From positions 1 through 14,083 of the forward strand of contig PLYB01000171.1 in assembly GCA_003151655.1 (NCBI GenBank): DNA of 14,083 nt. Direction: 5' to 3'. Origin of the DNA: Gallionellaceae bacterium. GTDB taxonomy: Bacteria; Pseudomonadota; Gammaproteobacteria; Burkholderiales; Gallionellaceae. The position numbers were made by a program, and so were the translations under genes. Under the pieces are notes generated by a model that worked only from the letters and a program-made list of their open reading frames with translations, was not told where the DNA came from and made no database searches. Positions 1-6,049 of this stretch are shown here, one piece after another. Each line of letters starts with the position of its first letter. Within the stretch, counting starts at the first letter, position 1.

Positions 1-230
1 AACAAACGCGACAAATCCGCCGAGCCGCCCGCCACATCCAGCACGCGGTTGCCTTCATGCACATTCGCCAAACCCACCGCGAAACGTTTCCAAACGCGAT
101 GCAGGCCAGCCGACATCAGGTCGTTCATGATGTCGTACTTGCTGGCGACCGAGGTGAACACACTGGCGACGTGTTTGGCTTTTTCGTTCTCGGCAACCGT
201 CTGGAAACCGAAATGGGTGGTTTTGCTCAT
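1..230 (-). CDS. ubiE: UbiE/MenG C-methyltransferase, N-terminal part (runs off left edge)
   Basis: Partial gene: about 76 N-terminal codons are visible and the rest lies beyond base 1. UbiE is the SAM-dependent C-methyltransferase of ubiquinone (and menaquinone) biosynthesis, acting on the benzoquinol ring at the inner membrane. The visible protein has the family's N-terminal signature: FGFQTV near residue 8, then VFTSVASKYDIMNDLMS and GLHRVWK at about residues 24-48, then the SAM-binding motif I as VLDVAGGSADL at about residues 63-73. Most relatives as I remember them read GGTGDL there, so the GGSADL variant is slightly unusual. The ATG at 228-230 is chosen because it gives the standard MSKTTHFGF start. 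A DUF971 gene lies 92 bp upstream on the same strand, a common betaproteobacterial arrangement. Identification is secure; completeness cannot be judged. Confidence 0.93.
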   Translation of the reverse strand, partial: MSKTTHFGFQTVAENEKAKHVASVFTSVASKYDIMNDLMSAGLHRVWKRFAVGLANVHEGNRVLDVAGGSADLSRL

Positions 231-249
231 AGCTTATTCCTTTGGCTTT

Positions 250-315
250 GTCATTCCGGCGCAGGCCGGAATCCAGTGCTTTAATTGACTGGACACCGAC
301 CTACGCCGGTGCGAC
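250..315. repeat. REP/MITE-like double palindrome between DUF971 gene and ubiE
   Basis: Two 27-bp arms (250-276 and 289-315) are inverted copies of each other at 20 of 27 positions, separated by a 12-nt A/T-rich spacer. Each arm is also a small hairpin: ATTCCGGC/GCCGGAAT at 253-260/265-272 and CACCG/CGGTG at 294-298/307-311. Of the arm differences, two stem pairs change on both sides and stay paired (T:A to C:G and T:A to A:T), which favours a conserved structure. The arm sequence resembles the abundant CATTCCGGC...GCCGGAAT dispersed repeats of many proteobacterial genomes. It lies in the transcribed spacer between two co-directional genes, so it could act on mRNA stability or partial termination. 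Only one copy is in the window, so repeat status rests on structure and recall. Confidence 0.7.
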
Positions 316-322
316 GAAATAT

Positions 323-673
323 TTAATCGCGACTTGCGCCCGCAGCTTCCAGCTTGCCCAAATAATCGTGCCACATGGCATCCTGATATTGTCCCAACTC
401 GCGCAGATATTCCCACGTATACAGGCCGCTGTCATGGCCATCGCTGAAGATCAGTTTGAGAGCATAATTTCCAGATGGCTCGATGTCGACTAGAACCACG
501 TCGCGTTTGCCGACTTGTAAGGTCTCTTGTCCCGGTCCGTGGCCGCGAGCCTCGGCAGAAGGCGTATATACACGCAGGAATTCGAAGGGCAATTTAAAGC
601 GTGCACCGTCATTGAAAGCAAGCTCAAGCACTTTAGATTGTTGATGTAGGGTGATTTCGGTTGGGATAGTCAT
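323..673 (-). CDS. DUF971 (GBBH-like N-terminal domain) protein
   Basis: A 116-residue protein consisting of a single DUF971 domain, also called the gamma-butyrobetaine-hydroxylase-like N-terminal domain. Recognisable blocks are PTEITLHQQSKVLEL near the N-terminus, LPFEFLRVYTPSAEARGHG around residues 28-46, and DGHDSGLYTWEYLRELG near residues 78-94. It ends in the usual LEAAGASRD. The family is small, soluble and of undefined role; it is repeatedly found next to ubiE in Betaproteobacteria, which hints at quinone metabolism or Fe-S/iron handling (inference). The ATG at 671-673 is preferred over an in-frame ATG at 718 because the family begins around this Thr-Pro-Thr-Glu-Ile. Neither start has a clear Shine-Dalgarno sequence. 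A GATAAT -10 (680-685) with a weak TTGTAG -35 (703-708), 17 bp apart, would start transcription right at this ATG. Confidence 0.88.
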   Translation of the reverse strand: MTIPTEITLHQQSKVLELAFNDGARFKLPFEFLRVYTPSAEARGHGPGQETLQVGKRDVVLVDIEPSGNYALKLIFSDGHDSGLYTWEYLRELGQYQDAMWHDYLGKLEAAGASRD

Positions 674-719
674 GCGCGCATTATCGCAAGCCTGCGAATA
701 ATCTACAAACGGAAACATA

Positions 720-746
720 CTGCTGACATCACGCTGTCAGTAGCAG
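720..746. other. Inverted repeat in divergent intergenic region
   Basis: CTGACA at 723-728 and TGTCAG at 735-740 form a perfect 6-bp stem with a 6-nt loop. The outer CTG/CAG triplets at 720-722 and 744-746 can extend it across a 3-nt bulge. It lies between the divergent DUF971 gene and the operon starting at 801, with no T-run on either strand, so an operator is more likely than a terminator. No regulator is assigned. Confidence 0.35.
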
Positions 747-762
747 GTGCGTAGCATTCTCT

Positions 763-779
763 TGCCGGATGTTCCGGCA
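763..779 (+). promoter_or_regulatory. Leader hairpin upstream of the 801 operon
   Basis: TGCCGGA at 763-769 and TCCGGCA at 773-779 form a perfect 7-bp, GC-rich stem with a 3-nt TGT loop. It ends 9 nt before the AAGGAG ribosome site (789-794) of the gene starting at 801. It is followed by a normal sequence rather than a U-tract, so it is not a simple terminator. It could be a palindromic operator or an mRNA leader structure that affects access to the ribosome site. Confidence 0.4.
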
Positions 780-800
780 CATAACCCTAAGGAGAAAAAC

Positions 801-1103
801 ATGTCCGATACAATAGAGCTGGTACGCTTCCGTTTGAAACAAGATAAGACCGCCGCCGATTGGCTCAAAGCCAACGAGAAGATCAATGAGTGGATTAAGG
901 TACAACCGGGCTTCCGTTTTCGCAGTCTGTCCGAAACCGATGACGGCGAATGGATCGATATGGTGTATTGGGAAAGTTTGGAAGCAGCAAAAGCTTCCGG
1001 GGCGAAATTCGGCGAGGTAATGGGGCCGACCTGCGAACCCTTGGTTGAAATCGGCAGCGTCGTGGTGAGCCACAGCAAAGCGCATGTGATGCAACAAGGC
1101 TAG
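801..1103 (+). CDS. Small ABM-like dimeric alpha/beta-barrel protein
   Basis: A 100-residue protein without signal peptide or membrane segment. The pattern IELVRFRLKQ (strand), then a helix DWLKANEKINEWI, then PGFRFRSLSETDDGEWIDMVYWESLEAAKAS fits the ferredoxin-like fold of antibiotic-biosynthesis-monooxygenase-like proteins. Such proteins are usually dimers that bind small aromatic or heme-like ligands. I cannot see catalytic residues that would prove an enzyme, so the family call is tentative. The ATG at 801 is chosen because of the strong AAGGAG at 789-794; an upstream in-frame extension to 747 lacks a ribosome site. It is the first of five co-directional genes, and the next gene, 10 bp downstream, encodes another small protein of the same general fold. 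Confidence 0.7.
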   Translation: MSDTIELVRFRLKQDKTAADWLKANEKINEWIKVQPGFRFRSLSETDDGEWIDMVYWESLEAAKASGAKFGEVMGPTCEPLVEIGSVVVSHSKAHVMQQG

Positions 1104-1113
1104 GGGACGGACG

Positions 1114-1431
1114 ATGATCAAGATCAGCATTCTGTATCCCAATACCGGCAAGTTCGACATGGACTATTATCTTAATACGCACATGCCGCGCTCGATCGAA
1201 TTGTTGAGTACAGGAAAAGGTTATCACGGTGTGTCTGTAGAGCGCGGACTAGGTGGAGCATCACCGGGTTCCGCGCCGAGCTATGTTGCCATGTGCCACT
1301 ACTTGTTCGATACTGCCGACGATTTCATGGCGGCGTTCATGCAGCATGCTGCCGAATTGCAGGGCGATATACCGAACTACACCGACATCGAGACGATCAT
1401 TCAGGTGAGCGAGGTCGCCATTAACCGATAG
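1114..1431 (+). CDS. EthD-family protein
   Basis: A 105-residue protein that starts MIKISILYPNTGKFDMDYYLNTHMPRS. The YP-x6-FD-x2-YY-x4-H-MP pattern is the hallmark of EthD-family (dimeric alpha/beta barrel) proteins. The rest also fits: SYVAMCHYLFDTADDFMAAF (edge strand and helix), then YTDIETIIQVSEV at the end. EthD was first described as a needed partner of the ETBE-degrading cytochrome P450 system, but most homologues have no known substrate. A GGGGACGG purine-rich ribosome site precedes the ATG. It lies between the ABM-like gene (10 bp upstream) and a WYL regulator gene (8 bp downstream), so the three are probably one transcript. Family assignment is good; its biochemical role is unknown. 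Confidence 0.85.
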   Translation: MIKISILYPNTGKFDMDYYLNTHMPRSIELLSTGKGYHGVSVERGLGGASPGSAPSYVAMCHYLFDTADDFMAAFMQHAAELQGDIPNYTDIETIIQVSEVAINR

Positions 1432-1439
1432 GGAGCACA

Positions 1440-2138
1440 GTGCGCAAATCCGAACGACTCTTCAAGCTGGTGACGCTGCTGCAAGGGCGGCGCACCGCGA
1501 TCACTGCGCAAGTCTTGGCAGAAGAACTGGGCGTGGCGATGCGTACGGTGTATCGGGATGTTCAGGCGCTGGTTCTTTCGGGTGTACCCATCGACGGCGA
1601 GGCGGGCGTGGGTTACCGTTTGCGCGCGGGCTTCGATCTGCCGCCGCTCATGTTCCAGTCGGAAGAAGTCACTGCCTTGCTGGTCGGCAGCCGCATGGTG
1701 CAGGCATGGACCGATCCCGATCTGGCACAGGCCGCGAAACAGGCGGAAGCCAAGATACTTGCCGCACTTACGCCGCAAATGTTGATCAGCGTGTCGCGGC
1801 TGCCGTATCGTATTCCGGTGTATGAGCGCTCTGAAAGCGGCATCCACCGTCTGCTGCGCAAGGCGTGCGAAGGACGGCAGAAAGCTTCCATCACCTATAA
1901 AGATATGAACGGGCAGGAATCCACGCGCAACCTGTGGACGCTAGGAATGGTGGGCTGGGGCGATCACTGGACGTTGCTGGCGTGGTGCGAGTTGCGCAAC
2001 GAATATCGTAACTTCCGCTTCGACCGCATTCAAGACATCGTGCTGTTAGAGGAACATTATCCGGCACATTCACAGCGTAATTTGGAACACTATCTGACAC
2101 AGATCGTCGGTGTTGCGGACGAACAAAAACCAGCTTGA
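1440..2138 (+). CDS. YafY-type HTH/WYL-domain transcriptional regulator
   Basis: A 232-residue cytosolic regulator. Residues 4-60 form an HTH_11/DeoR-like winged helix, with recognition-helix region GVAMRTVYRDVQAL at 31-44 and the wing DGEAGVGYRLR. Residues about 135-205 hold a WYL domain whose signature reads W177-T178-L179 in place of Trp-Tyr-Leu, followed by the basic NEYRNFRFDRI motif expected to bind a ligand such as nucleic acid or nucleotide (family knowledge). The GTG at 1440 fits the MRKSERLFKLV start and has GGGAG just upstream. The gene lies inside the operon it may control. Other WYL proteins respond to DNA damage or DNA ends, which is notable because an AlkZ/YcaQ-like gene lies downstream. 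The ligand is not deducible from sequence. Confidence 0.88.
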   Translation: MRKSERLFKLVTLLQGRRTAITAQVLAEELGVAMRTVYRDVQALVLSGVPIDGEAGVGYRLRAGFDLPPLMFQSEEVTALLVGSRMVQAWTDPDLAQAAKQAEAKILAALTPQMLISVSRLPYRIPVYERSESGIHRLLRKACEGRQKASITYKDMNGQESTRNLWTLGMVGWGDHWTLLAWCELRNEYRNFRFDRIQDIVLLEEHYPAHSQRNLEHYLTQIVGVADEQKPA

Positions 2139-2149
2139 ACGAGGTTAAG

Positions 2150-2398
2150 ATGGAAAAAACATTCCGACGAGAACGTTATCCCATGCCGGATTTCATTCGT
2201 GAAGCATTGGCAGCCAAAAAACTTACCGCCGCTTACGATGCGCGTCCGCCGTATCAGCGCAACGACTATATCGGCTGGATAACGCGAGCCAAACTTCCCG
2301 CCACGCAACAGAAACGGCTGACGCAAATGTTGGAAGAGTTGGAGAAAGGCGATGCCTATATGAAAATGGCATACCGTGCGAAGGAAGCTGGCAAATGA
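2150..2398 (+). CDS. Short YdeI/OmdA-type (PF13376-like) protein
   Basis: An 82-residue protein. The stretch AYDARPPYQRNDYIGWITRAKLPATQQKRLTQML followed by a Leu/Glu-rich helix matches the C-terminal helical domain of the YdeI/OmpD-associated family (bacteriocin-protection-like). Full-length YdeI proteins are roughly twice this size, so this is a single-domain version. No signal peptide is present, so any link to outer-membrane proteins cannot be read from it. The ATG at 2150 is chosen because GAGG at 2141-2144 lies 5 nt ahead; an in-frame TTG at 2135 overlaps the previous stop and is less likely. The stop overlaps the next ATG as ATGA, so the two proteins are probably translationally coupled. 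Family call moderate; function unknown. Confidence 0.75.
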   Translation: MEKTFRRERYPMPDFIREALAAKKLTAAYDARPPYQRNDYIGWITRAKLPATQQKRLTQMLEELEKGDAYMKMAYRAKEAGK

Positions 2399-3459
2399 AC
2401 ATCGCGGCTCTGCGTCTGCACAACCAGCAGATTACCCGGATGCGTTTTACCCAGCCGGAGCAAGTCGTTGCCTGGTTGGGCGGAATGCAGGGGCAGGACT
2501 ATCCCGGTGCGAAATGGTCTATCGGTTTGCGCCTGCCGGATGTGACCGATGCCGATGTGGTGCGCGCAATTGATGAGGGCAAGGTCATCCGCACCTGGCC
2601 GATGCGCGGCACGCTGCATTTCGTTGCGGCGCAAGATGTACGCTGGATGCTGATGCTGACTTCGCCCAGAAACATCGCGGGCAGCGCCAGTCGCCGCCAG
2701 AATCTTGAGTTGGATGACAAAACGCTGGCACGTTGTCGCGAAGTGTTCATCAAGACATTGCAGGGCGGCAAACAAAAATCCCGCGAGGAAATGTATGCCG
2801 CCTTGGCACAGGCGAAAATCTCAACCGAAGGGCAGCGCGGTTATCACATTCTGTGGAACATGGCGCTACACGGATTGATTTGTTTTGCTGCAAGCGCTGA
2901 TAAGGAACAAAACATTGCTTTGCTGGACGAATGGGTTGCGCCGACCCCGGTCAAAACGCGCGAGGAAGCGCTGGCGGAATTGGCCTTGCGCTATTTCACC
3001 AGTCGCGGCCCCGCCACAATGCCAGATTTCATCTGGTGGTCGGGTTTGAGTGCGGGTGAGGCACGACTCGGTCATGAGGCGATCAAATCCACGCTAGTGC
3101 ATGAGACGGTGGGCAAGCTGAGTTATTGGATGGCAGCGGATGTTGTCTTGCCAAACGAAGAGCCGACTATATTCGTATTACCCGGCTTCGATGAATATCT
3201 GCTGGGTTACAAAGATCGCAGTGTGGTGCTTGATACCGTGCATGCGGAGAAAGTTTGCCCCGGTGGAAATGGCATGTTCGCTTCCACCATCGTCATCAAC
3301 GGACGCGTGGCGGGTACATGGAAACGCGTAATCAAGAAGGCAGGCATCGACATTACCGCGACACCGTTCACCAGTTTGAGTAAGGCCGACAAAAAGCGCT
3401 TCACCGAAGCCGCTCAGCACTACGGTGAATTTCACAAAATGCCAGTGAAGGTTGTTTGA
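2395..3459 (+). CDS. HTH_42 winged-helix protein (AlkZ/YcaQ-like, possible DNA glycosylase)
   Basis: A 354-residue protein of the HTH_42 (PF06224) superfamily. The N-terminal block has WLGGMQGQDYPGAKWSIGLR (about 27-46), then the family hallmark RTWPMRGTLHF near residues 66-76. Later blocks are RYFTSRGPATMPDFIWWSG (about 200-218), FVLPGFDEYLLGYKDR and NGMFASTIVINGRVAGTWKR. Characterised members excise bulky or cross-linked bases: Streptomyces AlkZ uses a Gln-x-Gln motif and E. coli YcaQ a Gln-x-Asp motif. Here Q32-G33-Q34 sits close to the position of the AlkZ pair, with D35 following. Glycosylase activity is therefore plausible, but many family members are untested. It is the last gene of the 801-3459 operon and overlaps the previous gene by ATGA. 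It ends 30 bp from the convergent aminopeptidase gene. Confidence 0.82.
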   Translation: MNIAALRLHNQQITRMRFTQPEQVVAWLGGMQGQDYPGAKWSIGLRLPDVTDADVVRAIDEGKVIRTWPMRGTLHFVAAQDVRWMLMLTSPRNIAGSASRRQNLELDDKTLARCREVFIKTLQGGKQKSREEMYAALAQAKISTEGQRGYHILWNMALHGLICFAASADKEQNIALLDEWVAPTPVKTREEALAELALRYFTSRGPATMPDFIWWSGLSAGEARLGHEAIKSTLVHETVGKLSYWMAADVVLPNEEPTIFVLPGFDEYLLGYKDRSVVLDTVHAEKVCPGGNGMFASTIVINGRVAGTWKRVIKKAGIDITATPFTSLSKADKKRFTEAAQHYGEFHKMPVKVV

Positions 3460-3489
3460 GAAAATTACAAATCAGACAGTGCGAACAAA

Positions 3490-4236
3490 TCAGTGAATAG
3501 TCACAATGATTGGTTCGCCACGGGTGACGATGAGGGTATGTTCGTATTGTGCGGAAAGATTACCCGGCATACCGGCCAGTGTCCAACCATCATCGGTTTC
3601 GGAAACTATTCTGCTTTTAGTGGACAGAAATGGCTCAATGGCGATGACCATGCCTTCCTTGAGAACACGATGGTCGTGGGCATCGTAATAGCCGAGGATA
3701 TGCTCGGGTTCCTCATGGATCGCCCGGCCCACGCCGTGTCCGCCGAGATTTTCGATGATCCTGAGTTGATGGGTCTTGGCAACATTTTGAATTGCGCGGC
3801 CAATTCGATTGATGGGCTGTCCTGCTCTGGCAACTTTGATTGCTTCGGTCAGGGCAGTGCGCGTGGCGTGGCAGAGCTTGGTTTTGATGGGTGATGCCGG
3901 GGGAACGATACGCGTTCCTCCGGTATCGGCGAAATAGCCATCTAATTCGGCCGAAACATCCACGTTTACAAGGTCACCGGCCTTAATGATGCGGCTACTG
4001 GGCACACCGTGCGCAGCTTCTTCGTTAATGCTGATGCAAGTGAATCCCGGAAAATTATAGGCAAGTTGAGGTGCTGAACGGGCACCATGCTCGGATAACA
4101 GTTTTTTTCCAATAGCATCCAGTTCTTGTGTTGTCATGCCGGGCTCGATGGAGTCGAGCATTTTATGCAGGACGAGGGAAACGATGCGACCAATGCGCTG
4201 CAGGGCGATGATGTCCGCTTGAGATTCGATAGTCAT
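3490..4236 (-). CDS. map: Type I methionine aminopeptidase (stand-alone copy)
   Basis: A 248-residue M24A metallopeptidase that would remove N-terminal Met from nascent proteins in the cytosol. The five metal ligands of the pita-bread fold are all visible: D93 in VNVDVS, D104 in FADTGGT, H167 in GGHGVGR, E201 in IAIEPF and E232 in QYEHT. The substrate-site His is H76 in AAHGVP. The length matches E. coli Map. It follows the heptose adenylyltransferase gene by 17 bp, and a weak GGAT-type ribosome site lies before the ATG. The main map gene of proteobacteria usually lies near rpsB, so this may be a second, accessory copy (inference). It is the last gene of the minus-strand block and converges on the HTH_42 gene; I see no clear terminator in the 30-bp gap. 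Confidence 0.92.
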   Translation of the reverse strand: MTIESQADIIALQRIGRIVSLVLHKMLDSIEPGMTTQELDAIGKKLLSEHGARSAPQLAYNFPGFTCISINEEAAHGVPSSRIIKAGDLVNVDVSAELDGYFADTGGTRIVPPASPIKTKLCHATRTALTEAIKVARAGQPINRIGRAIQNVAKTHQLRIIENLGGHGVGRAIHEEPEHILGYYDAHDHRVLKEGMVIAIEPFLSTKSRIVSETDDGWTLAGMPGNLSAQYEHTLIVTRGEPIIVTIH

Positions 4237-4253
4237 TGTTTATCCAATCGAGA

Positions 4254-4751
4254 TTAAAGACTGCGGATTTTCTTCAACAATGCAGTCGTCGAGCGCTCAT
4301 GCAGGAATGGGATACTGTGTACCGAGCCGCCCCAACCCAGCACCTCTTTGCTGCCGACGATATTGTCCGGCTTCCAGTCGCCACCTTTAGCCAGTATGTC
4401 CGGTTTGCAGGCGAGGATGAGATTCAGCGGCGTGTCTTCCTCAAACAGGACAACCAGACTGATTGCCTCTAATGCAGCGAGTACCGCCATGCGATCTTGC
4501 TCGGCGTTGATTGGGCGATCATCGCCCTTGCCCAGACGTTTTACCGAGGCATCGCTATTTACACCGAGAATAAGCGAGGCACCGAGCGCGCGTGTCTGTG
4601 CCAGATAAGTGACATGACCGCGATGCAGCACATCGAAACAACCGTTGGTGAATACCAGCGGGCGCGGCAACTGAGCCACGCGCGCGGCAAGCGTTGTTGC
4701 CGCGCAGATTTTATTTTCAAAAGCGGGCGTTGCGTAAACGTTTATGGGCAT
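4254..4751 (-). CDS. rfaE2: D-glycero-beta-D-manno-heptose 1-phosphate adenylyltransferase (HldE C-domain type)
   Basis: A 165-residue nucleotidyltransferase. It carries the Rossmann-type motif FTNGCFDVLHRGHVTYL (about 34-50) with the HxGH signature H43-R-G-H46. A C-terminal STT (154-156) corresponds to the ISSTxxxxxI region. The enzyme transfers AMP from ATP to heptose 1-phosphate, giving ADP-heptose, the donor for the LPS inner core. E. coli fuses this activity to the kinase in HldE; here it is the separate domain, as in many Betaproteobacteria, so an hldA-type kinase gene should lie elsewhere. The sedoheptulose-7-phosphate isomerase gene lies two genes upstream on the same strand, so two steps of one pathway are close together. 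The start gives the usual short lead before PLVFTNGCFD; its ribosome site is weak. Confidence 0.94.
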   Translation of the reverse strand: MPINVYATPAFENKICAATTLAARVAQLPRPLVFTNGCFDVLHRGHVTYLAQTRALGASLILGVNSDASVKRLGKGDDRPINAEQDRMAVLAALEAISLVVLFEEDTPLNLILACKPDILAKGGDWKPDNIVGSKEVLGWGGSVHSIPFLHERSTTALLKKIRSL

Positions 4752-4780
4752 GACAGTTGGATGTTTACAAATAAGGTCAA

Positions 4781-4802
4781 TCAGGCACGTCTCGCCGCCT
4801 GA
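4781..4802. other. Inverted repeat between dolP and rfaE2
   Basis: TCAGGC at 4781-4786 and GCCTGA at 4797-4802 can form a 6-bp stem with a 10-nt loop in the 86-bp spacer between the dolP stop and the rfaE2 start. No U-run follows on the minus strand, so it would be at best a weak or factor-dependent terminator, or a processing signal. Confidence 0.3.
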
Positions 4803-4837
4803 CTATTTAAACCAGCGACGCACCCCGCGAAATCACA

Positions 4838-5404
4838 TTACTCGGCTTGGTCGATGTACTCAAAGGCTCGAACTACTTTTTGCACACCCAGAATCACACT
4901 GGCAGTTTCGGCAGCGGTTTTCGCCTCGGCATGAGTAACGAGTCCCAGCAAATACACGACACCCTTGTCAGTCACGACTTTGATCGTTCCCGACTGTAAC
5001 GACTTATTCACATTAAGTTCAGTTTGAATATCTTTAGTGATTCCGGCATCAGCGCGGCGCGTGCTGGAGCTGGATAAGCCGCCTACGGCTACCTCATTGG
5101 CAATTTGTTTCACATTGGGTACGGAATAGACGATGCGTTCAATGCCTACTTTCGTTTCTTTTGTCGTCGCATCGCCGGTTAGCAGTACAAAACGGTTGAA
5201 ACAGGTGACATCCACCAAAGCGGTAGCTTTGTACTTTTCGCGGATACGGGATATCGCCGTGCTTTCAATTTTGTCGTCGTCAACCTGCGAACCCGAAGAG
5301 CGGCGATCTGATGAGCCACTCGACATTTTGCCGGAAACGATTGCACAACCTGGCGCTGCGAATAACACGGCAGCGAGCAACAAAACAATTAACGAGCGCA
5401 TCAT
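4838..5404 (-). CDS. dolP: Dual BON-domain outer-membrane lipoprotein (DolP/YraP-like)
   Basis: A 188-residue predicted lipoprotein. A hydrophobic signal (residues 3-17) leads to A17-P18-G19-C20, a slightly atypical lipobox with Cys20 as the expected lipidated residue. A Ser-rich linker follows. Two BON domains come next, at about 44-112 and 119-186; each contains the V/L-LL/L-G-x-V/A core (FVLLTGDAT and VVYLLGLVT). In E. coli, DolP sits at the inner face of the outer membrane, binds anionic phospholipid and supports envelope integrity and BAM function. The order yraN-gmhA/diaA-dolP is the same as in E. coli. Two ATG codons are adjacent (5404 and 5401); the G-rich ribosome site spaces better to the second, which removes one residue and the ATGA overlap with gmhA. 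Confidence 0.92.
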   Translation of the reverse strand: MMRSLIVLLLAAVLFAAPGCAIVSGKMSSGSSDRRSSGSQVDDDKIESTAISRIREKYKATALVDVTCFNRFVLLTGDATTKETKVGIERIVYSVPNVKQIANEVAVGGLSSSSTRRADAGITKDIQTELNVNKSLQSGTIKVVTDKGVVYLLGLVTHAEAKTAAETASVILGVQKVVRAFEYIDQAE

Positions 5405-5991
5405 TCTCCCCCCAACAATAAATGGTCAATGACATCACACAGGCAGTGCAAGACCAATAGATGCACTTCCTGAATGCGTGCCGTACTTTGTGTCGGTACG
5501 CAAAGATGAAAATCGGCAGCGGTAAGCATAGTGCCCATGGTGCCGCCATCGCGCCCGGTCAGCGCGATAACGATCATGCCGCGATCATGCGCGGCATGAA
5601 TAGCTTCCATCACGTTGATCGAGTTGCCGCTGGTCGAGATGGCGATCAGCACATCGCCAGCCATGCCCAGCGCGCGCACTTGTTTGGAAAAAATCAGCTT
5701 GTAATCGTAATCGTTCGCTATTGAAGTGAGTACCGAACTATCGGTAGTTAAAGCAATGGCGGGAAGCCCCGGCCGCTCAACTTCAAAGCGGTTTACCAAT
5801 TCGGCGGCAAAGTGTTGCGAATCTGCGGCCGACCCACCGTTACCGCAGATCAATACTTTTCCGTCGTTTAGCAGGCAGGTAACAAGTGCTTGAGCCGCCT
5901 CGGCGATGGGTTGAGCAAGGACTGCTTTACTTTGCAATTTGATTTGCGCGCTGTCGTCGAAATGTTTACTAATTCTGCTGGTCAGTGTCAT
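5401..5991 (-). CDS. gmhA: Sedoheptulose 7-phosphate isomerase / DiaA-family SIS protein
   Basis: A 196-residue SIS-domain protein. The sugar-phosphate loop CGNGGSAADSQHF lies at 49-61 and ISTSGNS is in the second half. Overall it resembles E. coli DiaA, the DnaA-binding protein found at this locus (NRFE-ERP-LPAIAL, KQVRALG-AGDVL, RIQE). Unlike DiaA as I recall it, it keeps both GmhA catalytic positions: E64 in AAEL (E65 of E. coli GmhA, Ser in DiaA) and H182 in VLH (H180 of GmhA, Asn in DiaA). It is therefore probably a working isomerase making D-glycero-D-manno-heptose 7-phosphate for LPS core; a DnaA role cannot be excluded. The rfaE2 gene nearby supports this. Its stop overlaps the dolP start, and a good promoter lies in the 54-bp gap upstream. 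Confidence 0.9.
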   Translation of the reverse strand: MTLTSRISKHFDDSAQIKLQSKAVLAQPIAEAAQALVTCLLNDGKVLICGNGGSAADSQHFAAELVNRFEVERPGLPAIALTTDSSVLTSIANDYDYKLIFSKQVRALGMAGDVLIAISTSGNSINVMEAIHAAHDRGMIVIALTGRDGGTMGTMLTAADFHLCVPTQSTARIQEVHLLVLHCLCDVIDHLLLGGE

Positions 5992-6020
5992 AAAAGTAGG
6001 TAACGGTAAAAGCCTGAGAA

Positions 6021-6049
6021 ATAATAGATGCGAATATTACCCGAATCAA
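6021..6049 (-). promoter_or_regulatory. Predicted sigma70 promoter for gmhA-dolP-rfaE2-map
   Basis: On the minus strand, TTGATT (6044-6049) and TATTAT (6021-6026) are separated by exactly 17 bp. They match the -35 and -10 consensus at 4/6 and 5/6 positions. The -35 overlaps the stop codon of yraN, and transcription would start near 6014, about 20 nt before the gmhA ATG. This would let the heptose/envelope genes be expressed apart from lpoA-yraN. Confidence 0.45.

Noticed and set aside
250..315. Integron attC or IS end
   Set aside because: There is no integrase, no transposase and no target-site duplication visible; structure fits REP/MITE-like repeats better.
763..779. Intrinsic terminator or riboswitch before the operon at 801
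   Set aside because: No T-run follows and no known aptamer pattern is seen; the stem alone cannot support either call.
729..1160. Minus-strand open frame across the ABM-like gene
   Set aside because: It is a shadow of the plus-strand gene at 801-1103, with no ribosome site or recognisable domain.
3460..3489. Bidirectional terminator between the convergent HTH_42 and map genes
   Set aside because: The 30-bp gap contains no stem-loop I can pair.
4781..4802. Rho-independent terminator after dolP
   Set aside because: The stem is only 6 bp with a 10-nt loop and no U-tract, so it was kept only as an inverted repeat.
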